Assembly: GCA_910585065.1 (NCBI GenBank)
Contig: CAJUCG010000062.1
Coordinates: forward strand, 1-14,427
Length of the DNA stretch: 14,427 nucleotides
Direction: 5' to 3'
Source of the DNA: an uncultured Lachnospiraceae bacterium
Lineage (GTDB): Bacteria > Bacillota > Clostridia > Lachnospirales > Lachnospiraceae
The position numbers were made by a program, and so were the translations under genes. This document shows, in pieces, positions 5,737 through 13,842 of the stretch (position 1 is its first letter; every line of letters starts with the position of its first letter). A model generated the notes under the pieces. The model saw only the letters and a list, made by a program, of their open reading frames with translations, was not told the origin of the DNA and did not search any database.

Positions 5737-6708
5737 TTACTGTGCTTTTTCTAAAAACTGGAATATCGTCCGGCAATACGCTCTGACAATGGGATCTTTG
5801 CTGTTGTAGATCTCATGTTTTGTGTCGCGCCAGGCATGGTATTCTGTTCCGGGCAGATTTTTTCGAAATTTTGCAATGCGTCTGCGCGGCACATAAGCGT
5901 CGCGTTCCGCCTCAAAGAGGAGAACTGGTACTTTTATCTTTGCGGTTTCTCTTCGCGAAACTGCATATGCTGCTGCGCAAAGCGCGGTGGAGAGCCAGCT
6001 GTAATCCCCGCCGCCAAGCATAAATTCCGGCGTGTTTGCCCGCAGTATATTGTAGCGGTCAAAGCGGGCGGCACTTGTACAGTTGCTTTTTTTGAATTTT
6101 TCGTCGGGCTGGAAGTCCCGCTGTCCAAGGGTATAGCATTTCCCACATCCGATCCGCTTCATCAGCCGGGCAAGGAGAAAGGCAAATGAACTGGGAACTC
6201 CTGCCGTCTGAATACCAAACATCGGGGAGGAGAGGATGCAGCGGGAGAAGACCTTCGGGTAAGTTTCAATATAGCGCGCTGCAACACAGCCCCCCATGGA
6301 GTGTCCATAGAGAAAGAGCGGGAGGTTCGGAAAGTTTTTTTTCGCGATCCTTTGTACAAGAAGATTAAGATCCTCCACATACTCCGCATCAAAATTCTGT
6401 GCGTGTATTTTGTGCGGATTTTTTACTTCGCGAAAGGAACGGCCATGCCCCCGCTGGTCATAGGTCAGCACATGGTAGCCGTGCTGTAAGAAATAATAGA
6501 TAAGTTCATGGTACTTTGCACAGGTTTCCGTGTAGCCATGACAGAGAACTAAAACGCCGCGCGCTGAGTCCTGACGGTATATTTCATAATAGATTTCTTT
6601 TCCGGGCGCGACTGCAAGCCCTCCTGTGCTGCGGTGCGCATCTAAAAATTGTTTTCCCTCATGTTCTAAAAATTCAATCAGATGATTTTCTGAGATAAAT
6701 TCTTTCAT
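5737..6708 (-). CDS. Alpha/beta-hydrolase, monoacylglycerol lipase / lysophospholipase-like
   Basis: Protein of 323 residues of the serine-hydrolase (Hydrolase_4, peptidase S33-like) type. The nucleophile elbow is GHSMGG with S137. The other triad members are probably D270 (in FEAERDAYV) and H298 (in TKHEIYN). The oxyanion region LCHGYTE (55-61) and the DQRGHGRS motif (84-91) are typical of monoacylglycerol lipases and lysophospholipases. There is no signal peptide or membrane segment, so it is probably cytoplasmic. ATG at 6706-6708 is preceded by GAGGAT. It lies 44 bases after the SDR gene on the same strand, so the two are probably co-transcribed. It is convergent with corA with no base between the stop codons. 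The real ester substrate is unknown. Confidence 0.88.
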   Translation of the reverse strand: MKEFISENHLIEFLEHEGKQFLDAHRSTGGLAVAPGKEIYYEIYRQDSARGVLVLCHGYTETCAKYHELIYYFLQHGYHVLTYDQRGHGRSFREVKNPHKIHAQNFDAEYVEDLNLLVQRIAKKNFPNLPLFLYGHSMGGCVAARYIETYPKVFSRCILSSPMFGIQTAGVPSSFAFLLARLMKRIGCGKCYTLGQRDFQPDEKFKKSNCTSAARFDRYNILRANTPEFMLGGGDYSWLSTALCAAAYAVSRRETAKIKVPVLLFEAERDAYVPRRRIAKFRKNLPGTEYHAWRDTKHEIYNSKDPIVRAYCRTIFQFLEKAQ

Positions 6709-6752
6709 TGTCCGATCCTCGTTAGGAAATTTTACTTTATTTTATAGGAATT

Positions 6753-7484
6753 TTACAAAAACCCCCCATCAAATGCAATAATCTGTCCAGTTAAATAGAT
6801 GGGGGCATTGGCAAGCTGCCATATGGTATCTGCAACTTCTTCCGGGTCTGCCATACGTCCCGCTGGAATTTGGTCGGAGAGCATAATTAATTCTTCCTCA
6901 TTTAGATGACTTCGATTCATCTTTGTATCAATTACGCCGCAGGCAAGTGCGTTGACAGCAATATTGGAGGGTGCAAGTTCCTTTGCGATTGCGCGGGTAA
7001 AACCGTTAATCCCGCTTTTTGCGGCGGAATAAGCAGCTTCGCAGGACGCGCCGCAGATCCCCCAGATGGAAGAAATATTGAGAATGCGTCCCCTCTTTTG
7101 GCGTACCATAGCGGGGATAACAAGATGGCAGCAGTGCATAACGGAGAGAAGATTGACAGTAATCACGCGCTCATATTCGGGCGGGGTCAGGTCAGTAAAA
7201 AGTCCGAGGGAGGCGATACCTGCATTGTTGATCAGAATATCCGGTGTCCCTAAAGAGGAAAGTGCCAAAAAAACTTCTTTCATCGCAGAGTAGGAGGAAG
7301 CATCTGCCAAAAAAGAGTGGCAAGCGGTATGCAGAGCGCGGATTTCTTTCTCCGTCTCTTTTAGCTCCTCGATACTCTTTGAAGCAGTGATGGCAATATC
7401 ATAGCCTTCACTGGCAAATTTCAATGCGATGGCGCGCCCGATTCCACGGGATGCGCCAGTGATCAATACGGTTTTGTGTTCCAT
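6753..7484 (-). CDS. Short-chain dehydrogenase/reductase (FabG-like; possibly EF-P 5-aminopentanone reductase type)
   Basis: NAD(P)H-dependent oxidoreductase of 243 residues. It has the Rossmann motif TGASRGIG (9-16), NNAG (86-89), the active-site Ser in NISSI (S139), the Y152-x3-K156 pair (YSAAK), N111, and the C-terminal LTGQIIAFDGG typical of the family. The overall pattern (WGICGASCEAAYSAAKSGI, ELAPSNIAVNALACGVIDTKMN) resembles FabG-type ketoreductases and the YmfI-type reductases that modify elongation factor P in Bacillus; sequence alone does not decide between them, and no acyl-carrier-protein or efp gene is nearby. ATG at 7482-7484 is chosen because AAGGGG sits 6 bases upstream; a start at 7520 would lie inside the -10 box of the promoter. 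It is the first gene of a two-gene minus-strand unit. Confidence 0.9.
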   Translation of the reverse strand: MEHKTVLITGASRGIGRAIALKFASEGYDIAITASKSIEELKETEKEIRALHTACHSFLADASSYSAMKEVFLALSSLGTPDILINNAGIASLGLFTDLTPPEYERVITVNLLSVMHCCHLVIPAMVRQKRGRILNISSIWGICGASCEAAYSAAKSGINGFTRAIAKELAPSNIAVNALACGVIDTKMNRSHLNEEELIMLSDQIPAGRMADPEEVADTIWQLANAPIYLTGQIIAFDGGFL

Positions 7485-7519
7485 CTCCATCCCCTTCTTT
7501 TTCTGTAATTTCCATCTCA

Positions 7520-7548
7520 ATTATAAAGCATTTGAAATAATTATGCAA
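7520..7548 (-). promoter_or_regulatory. Promoter of the SDR-hydrolase unit
   Basis: Read on the minus strand, TTGCAT (7548-7543), a 17-bp spacer and a perfect TATAAT (7525-7520) form a good sigma-A promoter. Transcription would start near 7513, about 30 bases before the SDR start at 7484. Confidence 0.72.
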
Positions 7549-7720
7549 GGAAGAAAATAGAAACTGCCCAGTTGTTGCGAAAAATATATTTACTTTTTCT
7601 GGTCTTAAAAGGGAAAAATGGAATCTCTACTAAAACGAATTCGTCCATAGAATTTCCGAACTTATAATATACTTTGTTAAATTTAACGAAAAAAACTTTA
7701 AAAAAATTACGGTACATCGA
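7549..7720. other. AT-rich divergent intergenic region with palindromes
   Basis: The space between the divergent SDR and GH43 promoters holds no credible gene. It contains the 10-bp palindrome ACGAATTCGT (7635-7644) and the 12-bp palindrome GTTAAATTTAAC (7676-7687). The latter includes TTTGTTAAATT (7673-7683), repeated exactly at 7792-7802. These are candidate regulator sites, but AT-rich DNA yields such matches easily. Confidence 0.4.
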
Positions 7721-7749
7721 TTGACAAACCAAAAGAAATACAGTATACT
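7721..7749 (+). promoter_or_regulatory. Promoter of the GH43/ABC transporter operon
   Basis: A perfect TTGACA (7721-7726), a 17-bp spacer and TATACT (7744-7749) make this the closest to consensus of the promoters seen here. The start is expected near 7756, leaving a leader of about 73 bases that contains the inverted repeat at 7770-7798. With so strong a core promoter, control is likely to be by repression or through the leader. Confidence 0.82.
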
Positions 7750-7769
7750 ATCTAAAAAGTGGTCATAAC

Positions 7770-7798
7770 TAACAAAAGCAGAACGATTGCTTTTGTTA
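7770..7798 (+). promoter_or_regulatory. 11-bp perfect inverted repeat in the GH43 operon leader
   Basis: TAACAAAAGCA (7770-7780) and TGCTTTTGTTA (7788-7798) are exact inverted repeats around the 7-base centre GAACGAT. The element begins about 14 bases after the expected transcript start and ends 30 bases before the ATG. As DNA it could be an operator that blocks elongation; as RNA it is a stable hairpin. No T-run follows, so it is not a simple terminator. Confidence 0.65.
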
Positions 7799-7828
7799 AA
7801 TTCTACAAGACAAAAAAGGCGGGATTAT

Positions 7829-9919
7829 ATGGAAAAAACAGCACGGTACAGAAAGCTAATATCATCTTTTGCGATGCTTCTCCTGTTATCGGGGTGCGGG
7901 CAGGATGGCGGGACAGAGATGGATGCGGATGCGACCATTTCCCCAAAGCCAACATCCTATGAAGGGGTGGAGGATTCCTCTAAAGAGGGGGAGGAAAAGA
8001 TTACCCCGGCGGCTGACCCGACTCCGTCAACTTCAGCAAAAGAGTCCTCAGTTCACTCCGGAAAGGATCTGTCGCAGATTACCTCCCTTCCGCAAAAGGA
8101 TTCCCTTGTCGCAAATGATTTTCTCCTCTATTTTGTAAACTGTGCCTCGACAGCCTCATCTTCCCTAGATGGGTTTGGTTTATTTCAGAGTGTGCCTGAC
8201 CAGGAATTTCAGACGGATAAGGGGAGCGGAAGAGATTGGGGATATCTTCCAAAAGAGTATATGGAGGCGCAGGGGGATGTGGGGGGCGAGGATCGGAAGG
8301 CAGCAAAATGGGGGATTGCTGAGGATGCTGTCTATACAGAAGATACCGGATACCAATATTATTTTGAGTTGCCTGTGGGTAATTATGAAGTGACCTGTGG
8401 TTTTTATGACCCGTTCTCTCCAAGAACAATTGATATCCGAGCGGAGGGAGTGGAGGTGGTTTCAGGACAGAAAATTCTAAAATTTAAGGAGACGGAGTAC
8501 TCTTTTGAAACTGAGGTAACGGACGGAGAACTGGATCTTTTCGTTTACAATGCAAAGCGTGGCAGCAGCGCGCTACAGAATCCGGAACTCAGCTATATTA
8601 TGGTGAGGGCGGTGCCGGAGTATGACACAGAGGTGCTTGCAATGCTGCTGGAACACAGTGCGGTTTCCGATGCAGAGTTAGCCGAGTACCGCACGGTGAC
8701 GGCAGATCGTTATAAGGAGAGCAGGGAGTCTGCAATAAAAGTAGCAGATAAAAAGGATGCCGGGGCGGAGGAAATTCGCACAGCATATGAAGAGTTAAAA
8801 AAAGCATTTGAAGGGTTGGAAAAGAAGATGAGTTATAGTGCATTTACGCCGGGAAAGACCTGGCAGGATACGGATGGAAATAAAATTCAGGCGCACGGAG
8901 GTCAGGTGCAGAAGCTTACCGTAAAGGACAAACAGACTGGGGAGCTTGTAGAAAAATGGTGGTGGGTCGGAGAGGATAAGACAAAGGGATATCGCGGCGG
9001 AATTTGCGCCTACAGTTCAAGCGATCTGTATAACTGGGATTTCGAGGGAGTGGTGATGCACAATGTGACAAGCCGTGAGGAACTCGAAACCGAAGAATAT
9101 TTCAAGGAGCTTTATGCGGGCTACACCAAAGAACAGCTTGACAATGTATACCGCTGCATCAATGATTCGACTTCTGTAATTGAGCGTCCTAAGATGATTT
9201 ACAATGAAAAGACAGGACAGTATCTTCTCTGGTTCCACGCGGATGGACCGACGGAGACGAGCGATGCAAACTATGCGGCGGCGAGCGCGGGGTTAGCTGT
9301 CTGTGATACTCCTTACGGACCGTTCCGTTTTGTTGATCGCTACCGCTTAAATACCTGCCCACCAGATCAGGAAGATATGCATCCGCAGAGCAAGGGGATG
9401 GCGCGCGATATGAATCTTTTTGTGGATGATGACGGCACAGCCTATATCATCTACTCAAGCGAGGAAAACCTCACTATCTACATATCAAAATTAAATGATG
9501 CCTACGATTATCTTTGCACAGAGCCAGAGAATGCCGTATATGGAAAGGATTTTGTCCGACTCTATCCGGGGGCACAAAGAGAAGCTCCAGCGATTATTAA
9601 GAGGGACGGAAAATATTATCTGATGACTTCCGGTGCTACGGGCTGGGCACCAAACCAGGCAAGATACTGGGTGGCGGACGAGATTTTTGGCGAGTGGAAG
9701 GATATGGGCGATCCTTGTATCGGGGATGAAAAGCGCACAACATTTGATTCTCAGAGTACTTGTATTTTTGAGGCGGACGACGGCACAATTGTCTATATGG
9801 GAGATCGCTGGAACAGCGATAACCTTTCCGATTCAAGATATATCTGGCTTCCGGTTCTTTTTGACAACGAGGGGAAGATGAGTATTTCCTGGCAGGATTC
9901 TTGGGAATTAAATAGATAG
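7829..9919 (+). CDS. Surface lipoprotein glycoside hydrolase, GH43 (exo-beta-1,3-galactanase-like), with binding-like domain and FIVAR-like linker
   Basis: A secreted, lipid-anchored protein of 696 residues. A basic N-terminus and hydrophobic stretch end in the lipobox L20-S-G-C23. Residues 24 to about 90 form a Ser/Thr/Pro/Glu-rich linker. About 97-262 is a beta-rich domain resembling the malectin-like modules of clostridial glycosidases (FVNCAS, YYFELPVGNYEVTCGFYDP). About 283-332 is a helical FIVAR-like segment. About 345-696 is a five-bladed GH43-type catalytic domain with AHGGQ (near 355), ERPKMIYN (near 452), ARDMNLFVDDDG (near 527), REAPAI (E585, likely acid) and SQSTCIF (Q642). In studied GH43_24 exo-beta-1,3-galactanases a Gln replaces the usual Asp base; Q642 fits that position by context. 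ATG 7829 follows AAAAGGCGGG and gives a proper lipoprotein signal. First gene of the transporter operon; substrate is inferred. Confidence 0.83.
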   Translation: MEKTARYRKLISSFAMLLLLSGCGQDGGTEMDADATISPKPTSYEGVEDSSKEGEEKITPAADPTPSTSAKESSVHSGKDLSQITSLPQKDSLVANDFLLYFVNCASTASSSLDGFGLFQSVPDQEFQTDKGSGRDWGYLPKEYMEAQGDVGGEDRKAAKWGIAEDAVYTEDTGYQYYFELPVGNYEVTCGFYDPFSPRTIDIRAEGVEVVSGQKILKFKETEYSFETEVTDGELDLFVYNAKRGSSALQNPELSYIMVRAVPEYDTEVLAMLLEHSAVSDAELAEYRTVTADRYKESRESAIKVADKKDAGAEEIRTAYEELKKAFEGLEKKMSYSAFTPGKTWQDTDGNKIQAHGGQVQKLTVKDKQTGELVEKWWWVGEDKTKGYRGGICAYSSSDLYNWDFEGVVMHNVTSREELETEEYFKELYAGYTKEQLDNVYRCINDSTSVIERPKMIYNEKTGQYLLWFHADGPTETSDANYAAASAGLAVCDTPYGPFRFVDRYRLNTCPPDQEDMHPQSKGMARDMNLFVDDDGTAYIIYSSEENLTIYISKLNDAYDYLCTEPENAVYGKDFVRLYPGAQREAPAIIKRDGKYYLMTSGATGWAPNQARYWVADEIFGEWKDMGDPCIGDEKRTTFDSQSTCIFEADDGTIVYMGDRWNSDNLSDSRYIWLPVLFDNEGKMSISWQDSWELNR

Positions 9920-9950
9920 CAGCAAAACAGTTGAATAAAGGGGGTTGATG

Positions 9951-12866
9951 ATGGCGATGAAGAAAAAATTTGGGTTTCGACTGGCAGCAATGCTTACCGC
10001 AGCGACCCTGCTGCCTGGTGCAGCACCCGTGTATCAGACGGCAGCCGCGCAGGAGAATAGCACAGCGCAGGAAACTGATACCGAAGATCTTTTGTCGATT
10101 GTCTATGAAACAATCAGCTACCGGGAGTATCTGGACGCTCATGGGGGCGCAGCCTACCCGGAGGGGCAGATCCGTATTGAGGGCGGCGCGTATCAGAGTG
10201 CGGATGCGGGCTTTACCAGCCAGTCCGGATATGAAGGCTTTTCTGGAAATGTGGCACTGACCGCCGAGGAAGGAGAGATTTGCTGGGAAGTAGATATTGC
10301 GGATGCGGGTTTTTACCAGATAAAACTCGACTATTTTCCGATGGAGGGCAAGGGCAATACGATTGAGCGTGAGCTGCGCATCAATGGGGAGCTGCCATTT
10401 GATGGGGCGCAGTCCCTGGAATTTTCCCGAGTTTGGAAAAATGATACCGCTGTGAGATCGGACGCGCGCGGCAATCATATCCGCCCATCCCAGGTAGAGG
10501 AGCGCGTCTGGCGTGAGGGCTGGTGCAAGGACAGTTCCGGCTATGAGGCGGGCGCATACTATTTTTATTTTGAGAAGGGGAAAAACACTATTTCTCTAAC
10601 CTCGACAAAAGAGCCGATGGCCATTGGTGCAATTACTCTGACCAGAGAGCCGCAGGTAGTCGATTATGCAACATATTATTCGGAGTATCAGGGGAAGGGA
10701 GGAAGGGATATTACCCTTTCTGAGCCGATCAAGATTCAGGGCGAGGACGCGGTGTTTAAGTCTGATTCGACCCTCTATCCGGTTAATGACCGCACTTCCC
10801 CGCTAACGGAGCCGTATCATCCATCCAAGATTCGGATGAACAGTATTGGCGGAAACAACTGGAACCAGACCGGTCAGTGGATTAGCTGGGAAGTCACTGT
10901 TCCGGAGGATGGATTTTATGAGGTTGCCGTCAAGTACAAGCAGAGCATCAAGCAGGGCGTGACGGTGGTGCGCTCATTTGCCGTCGACGGGGAGCTGCCG
11001 TTTAAAGAGGCGGCGGAGATGCGTTTTTACTATGACAACAACTGGGATGTCACAGCACTTGGAGATGGGGAGAATGCCTACCGCTTTTATCTTAGTGCAG
11101 GAGTTCATCTTTTTACGATGGAAGTGGTACTCGGACAGGAAATGGCACAGATTTTAAATGAGGCGGACAACAGTATTTTTGAGTTAAACCGCGCGTACCG
11201 TCAGCTTTTGATGGTGATCGGCTCCTCGCCTGACTCCATGCGCGACTATCAGCTTGAGTTAAAGACTCCGGAGGCACTCGCCATCCTAAAAGAGCAGTAT
11301 GAAATTATCCAAGATCTTTCAGCCAGAGTAAAAGCCTACGCGAAAGGTTCAAGCGGCAGCGAGTCGGTGGCACTTGATAATCTGATTATCCAGCTTGGCA
11401 ATATGAGTAAGAAGCCCGAAACCATTGCGAAGCAGTGGTCGGCGTTCAAGGATAATATTATCGCACTTGGTTCCTGGACGCTCTCGATGAAGGAGCAGCC
11501 GCTCCAGATTGACTATCTGCTTGTGCAGTCGGCGGGAAGCAAATTGCCAAAGGCAAAGGCGGGATTCTGGCAGAAGGTAATGCACGAGTGGAGAGCATTT
11601 CTCGCAAGTTTTACCGAGGATTACGAGAGTATCGGAAATGTCTATGGTTCCGGCACGGTTGAAGTCTGGATGCTGGCGGATGCGTCCGCAGCAGCTTCCG
11701 CTTCCGGTTCCGGGCGTGATCAGGCAAATGTGCTGAAGAATTTGGTGGACAATTATTTTGTGGAGGCGAAGGGAATTCCGGTCAATGTAAAATTAGTAAA
11801 CCGAGATATCCTACTTTCCGCCACACTTGCAGGTCAGGGACCGGATGTGGCACTGGGTGTTGCGAGCAAGGAGCCGGTCAATTACGCACTGCGCAAGGCG
11901 GCAACAGATCTGACACAGTTCTCCGATTTTGACGAAGTTTCCGACTGGTTTTTTGACAATGCACTCGATATGTTCCGTTTAAATGACGGCGTGTACGCAC
12001 TGCCGCAGACTTCCTCCTTCCCGATGTTATTCTACCGGGCAGATATTTTAAAGGAACTTGGACTTAATGTTCCGCGCACCTGGGATGAGTTTTATGAATG
12101 CCTGGCAGTTATTCAGAAAAATAATATGAATATCGGAATTGTTCCGGACTATTCTTCCTACGGGATGTGCTTATACCAGCATGGCGGATCGTACTATTCG
12201 TCGGACGGCAAGGGGAGCGGTCTTGATACTGAAGCCGCAGTGCAGGCTTTTACGCAGTGGACGAGTAATTATGTGGATTACCGTATGCCGGTTACCTATG
12301 ATTTTGCAAACCGGTTCCGCACAGGCGAGATGCCGCTTGCCATTGCAGATTACACGCAGTACAGCTATCTCTCCGTCTTCGCGCCGGAAATCAAAGGACT
12401 CTGGGGCTTTACGGTGGTGCCGGGCTATCAGGATAAGAATGGCAGTGTGGATCATTCCGTGCTTGCAGGGCAGTCAGCGGTCATTATTCTGGATACTTCA
12501 GAGCGCAAGCAGGAGTCCTGGGAATTCTTAAAGTGGTGGATGAGCGAGGAAACGCAGACTTCCTACGGTGTCGAGGTGGAGAATATCTTAGGTGTGGCGG
12601 GGCGCGTGGCAACAGCGAACACACAGGCACTTGAGAATCTGCCTTGGACGAGCAGAGATTTAAAACAGCTTAAGGCACAGATGGACTGGGTGAAAGTCGT
12701 GCCGGAGATCCCGGGCGGTTATTTTACTGAACGCCATGTAAAGAATGCCTTCTATGCGGTCTACAACAGCAAGGAAGATCCAAGAGAAACGCTTGAAGAT
12801 TATGTCAAGACCATCAACAACGAGATTACAAACAAGCGGATAGAGTTTGGTTTGGAGGCAAAATAA
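9951..12866 (+). CDS. Solute-binding protein of a sugar ABC transporter fused to N-terminal carbohydrate-binding-like domains
   Basis: Secreted protein of 971 residues, about twice the normal length for a sugar-binding protein (400-450). A signal peptide (about 1-33) ends in an AxA-type site (TAAAQ) and has no lipobox cysteine. Two related beta-sandwich repeats follow at about 72-230 and 260-390; the shared pattern is WEV-x-(I/V)-x-(D/E)-x-GFY and (I/V)-(N/D)-GELPF, and they resemble malectin/CBM-type modules. A helical segment (about 395-560) leads to a family 1 extracellular solute-binding domain from about 568 (GTVEVWMLAD, GQGPDVALGV, VYALPQTSSFPMLFYRADILKELGLNVPRTWDEF, ESWEFLKWWMSEETQ). 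A purine-rich AAAGGGGG (9937-9944) serves closely spaced starts at 9945, 9948, 9951 and 9957; 9951 has the best spacing. It presumably feeds the two permeases downstream. Confidence 0.85.
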   Translation: MAMKKKFGFRLAAMLTAATLLPGAAPVYQTAAAQENSTAQETDTEDLLSIVYETISYREYLDAHGGAAYPEGQIRIEGGAYQSADAGFTSQSGYEGFSGNVALTAEEGEICWEVDIADAGFYQIKLDYFPMEGKGNTIERELRINGELPFDGAQSLEFSRVWKNDTAVRSDARGNHIRPSQVEERVWREGWCKDSSGYEAGAYYFYFEKGKNTISLTSTKEPMAIGAITLTREPQVVDYATYYSEYQGKGGRDITLSEPIKIQGEDAVFKSDSTLYPVNDRTSPLTEPYHPSKIRMNSIGGNNWNQTGQWISWEVTVPEDGFYEVAVKYKQSIKQGVTVVRSFAVDGELPFKEAAEMRFYYDNNWDVTALGDGENAYRFYLSAGVHLFTMEVVLGQEMAQILNEADNSIFELNRAYRQLLMVIGSSPDSMRDYQLELKTPEALAILKEQYEIIQDLSARVKAYAKGSSGSESVALDNLIIQLGNMSKKPETIAKQWSAFKDNIIALGSWTLSMKEQPLQIDYLLVQSAGSKLPKAKAGFWQKVMHEWRAFLASFTEDYESIGNVYGSGTVEVWMLADASAAASASGSGRDQANVLKNLVDNYFVEAKGIPVNVKLVNRDILLSATLAGQGPDVALGVASKEPVNYALRKAATDLTQFSDFDEVSDWFFDNALDMFRLNDGVYALPQTSSFPMLFYRADILKELGLNVPRTWDEFYECLAVIQKNNMNIGIVPDYSSYGMCLYQHGGSYYSSDGKGSGLDTEAAVQAFTQWTSNYVDYRMPVTYDFANRFRTGEMPLAIADYTQYSYLSVFAPEIKGLWGFTVVPGYQDKNGSVDHSVLAGQSAVIILDTSERKQESWEFLKWWMSEETQTSYGVEVENILGVAGRVATANTQALENLPWTSRDLKQLKAQMDWVKVVPEIPGGYFTERHVKNAFYAVYNSKEDPRETLEDYVKTINNEITNKRIEFGLEAK

Positions 12867-12896
12867 AATCAATTGATGCAGAAATGAGGTAGGAAG

Positions 12897-13841
12897 ATGG
12901 AGAAGGGTTTGATGCATATTCTGCGGGCGGATCTTGCGAGAAGGCGGAAGGCCACCTGGAAACAGATGAAGAAATCAAAAATATCATTTTTGTTTATTGC
13001 TCCGTACTGCATTATCTTTACGGTCTTTTATCTGGTTCCGGTAGTGACCTCTATCGGGCTTAGTTTTACTTATTACAATGTCCTCGAATCGCCCCGCTTT
13101 ATCGGCTGGCAGAATTATATCAATTTATTTTTCGCGGATGATGTGTTTTTGACAGCGGTCAAAAATACCTTTCTGTTCGCGGTGGTTACAGGACCTGTGG
13201 GCTATTTTATGGCGTTGATTATTGCCTGGATGATCAATGAGATCAAAAAGCCAGTGCTTCGCGCGATTATGACCTTGGTCTTTTACGCGCCGACCATTTC
13301 CGGGCAGGCGTACTTTATCTGGAAATTCATTTTTTCCAGCGACTCTTACGGTTTTGCCAATGGGTGGCTGATGAAACTGGGTGCGATCTACTCGCCAATT
13401 CTGTGGTTTGAAGATGCGACGTACATTCAGCCCATTCTGATTATTGTTGTTTTGTGGATGAGTATGGGAACCGGTTTCCTCTCCTTTATCGCAGGTCTTC
13501 AAAACGTAGATCGAAGCCTCTATGAGGCGGGCTATATGGACGGAATCAAAAACCGCTTCCAGGAGCTGTGGTATATCACGCTTCCGTCAATGAAGCCGCA
13601 GTTAATGTTCGGCGCGGTGATGACAATTACCTCGTCCTTTGCCATCCATGACCAGCTGGCAGCTCTCGCAGGATTCCCAAGTGTGAGCTATGCGGCGCAC
13701 ACGGTAGTTTCGCACTTAGTTGATTACGGTACGATCCGCTTTGAGATGGGGTATGCCTCAGCGATTGCGACCTTACTGTTTATGGTGATGATCCTGTGTA
13801 ATAAGCTGGTACAATTCCTGTTACGAAAGGTGGGACAATAA
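12897..13841 (+). CDS. Sugar ABC transporter permease, MalF type
   Basis: Integral membrane protein of 314 residues, one half of the transport channel. A basic cytoplasmic N-terminus leads to six likely helices at about 29-56, 91-114, 122-146, 176-199, 236-255 and 285-309. The EAA loop that docks on the ATPase is clear (E210-AGYMDGIKNRFQELWYITLP-230), with G in place of the second A of EAA. The stretch NVLESPRFIGWQNY after the first helix is typical of this permease family. The start ATG 12897 follows GAGGTAGGA, 30 bases after the binding-protein stop. The next permease starts 1 base after its stop codon, which points to coupled translation. Confidence 0.93.
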   Translation: MEKGLMHILRADLARRRKATWKQMKKSKISFLFIAPYCIIFTVFYLVPVVTSIGLSFTYYNVLESPRFIGWQNYINLFFADDVFLTAVKNTFLFAVVTGPVGYFMALIIAWMINEIKKPVLRAIMTLVFYAPTISGQAYFIWKFIFSSDSYGFANGWLMKLGAIYSPILWFEDATYIQPILIIVVLWMSMGTGFLSFIAGLQNVDRSLYEAGYMDGIKNRFQELWYITLPSMKPQLMFGAVMTITSSFAIHDQLAALAGFPSVSYAAHTVVSHLVDYGTIRFEMGYASAIATLLFMVMILCNKLVQFLLRKVGQ

Positions 13842-13842
13842 A

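Noticed and set aside
9636..10478. A 280-codon open frame on the minus strand across the GH43/binding-protein junction.
   Set aside because: It is antisense to two well-supported genes, has low-complexity basic composition with no recognisable domain, and lacks a good ribosome binding site. It is a shadow of the codon bias of the plus-strand genes.
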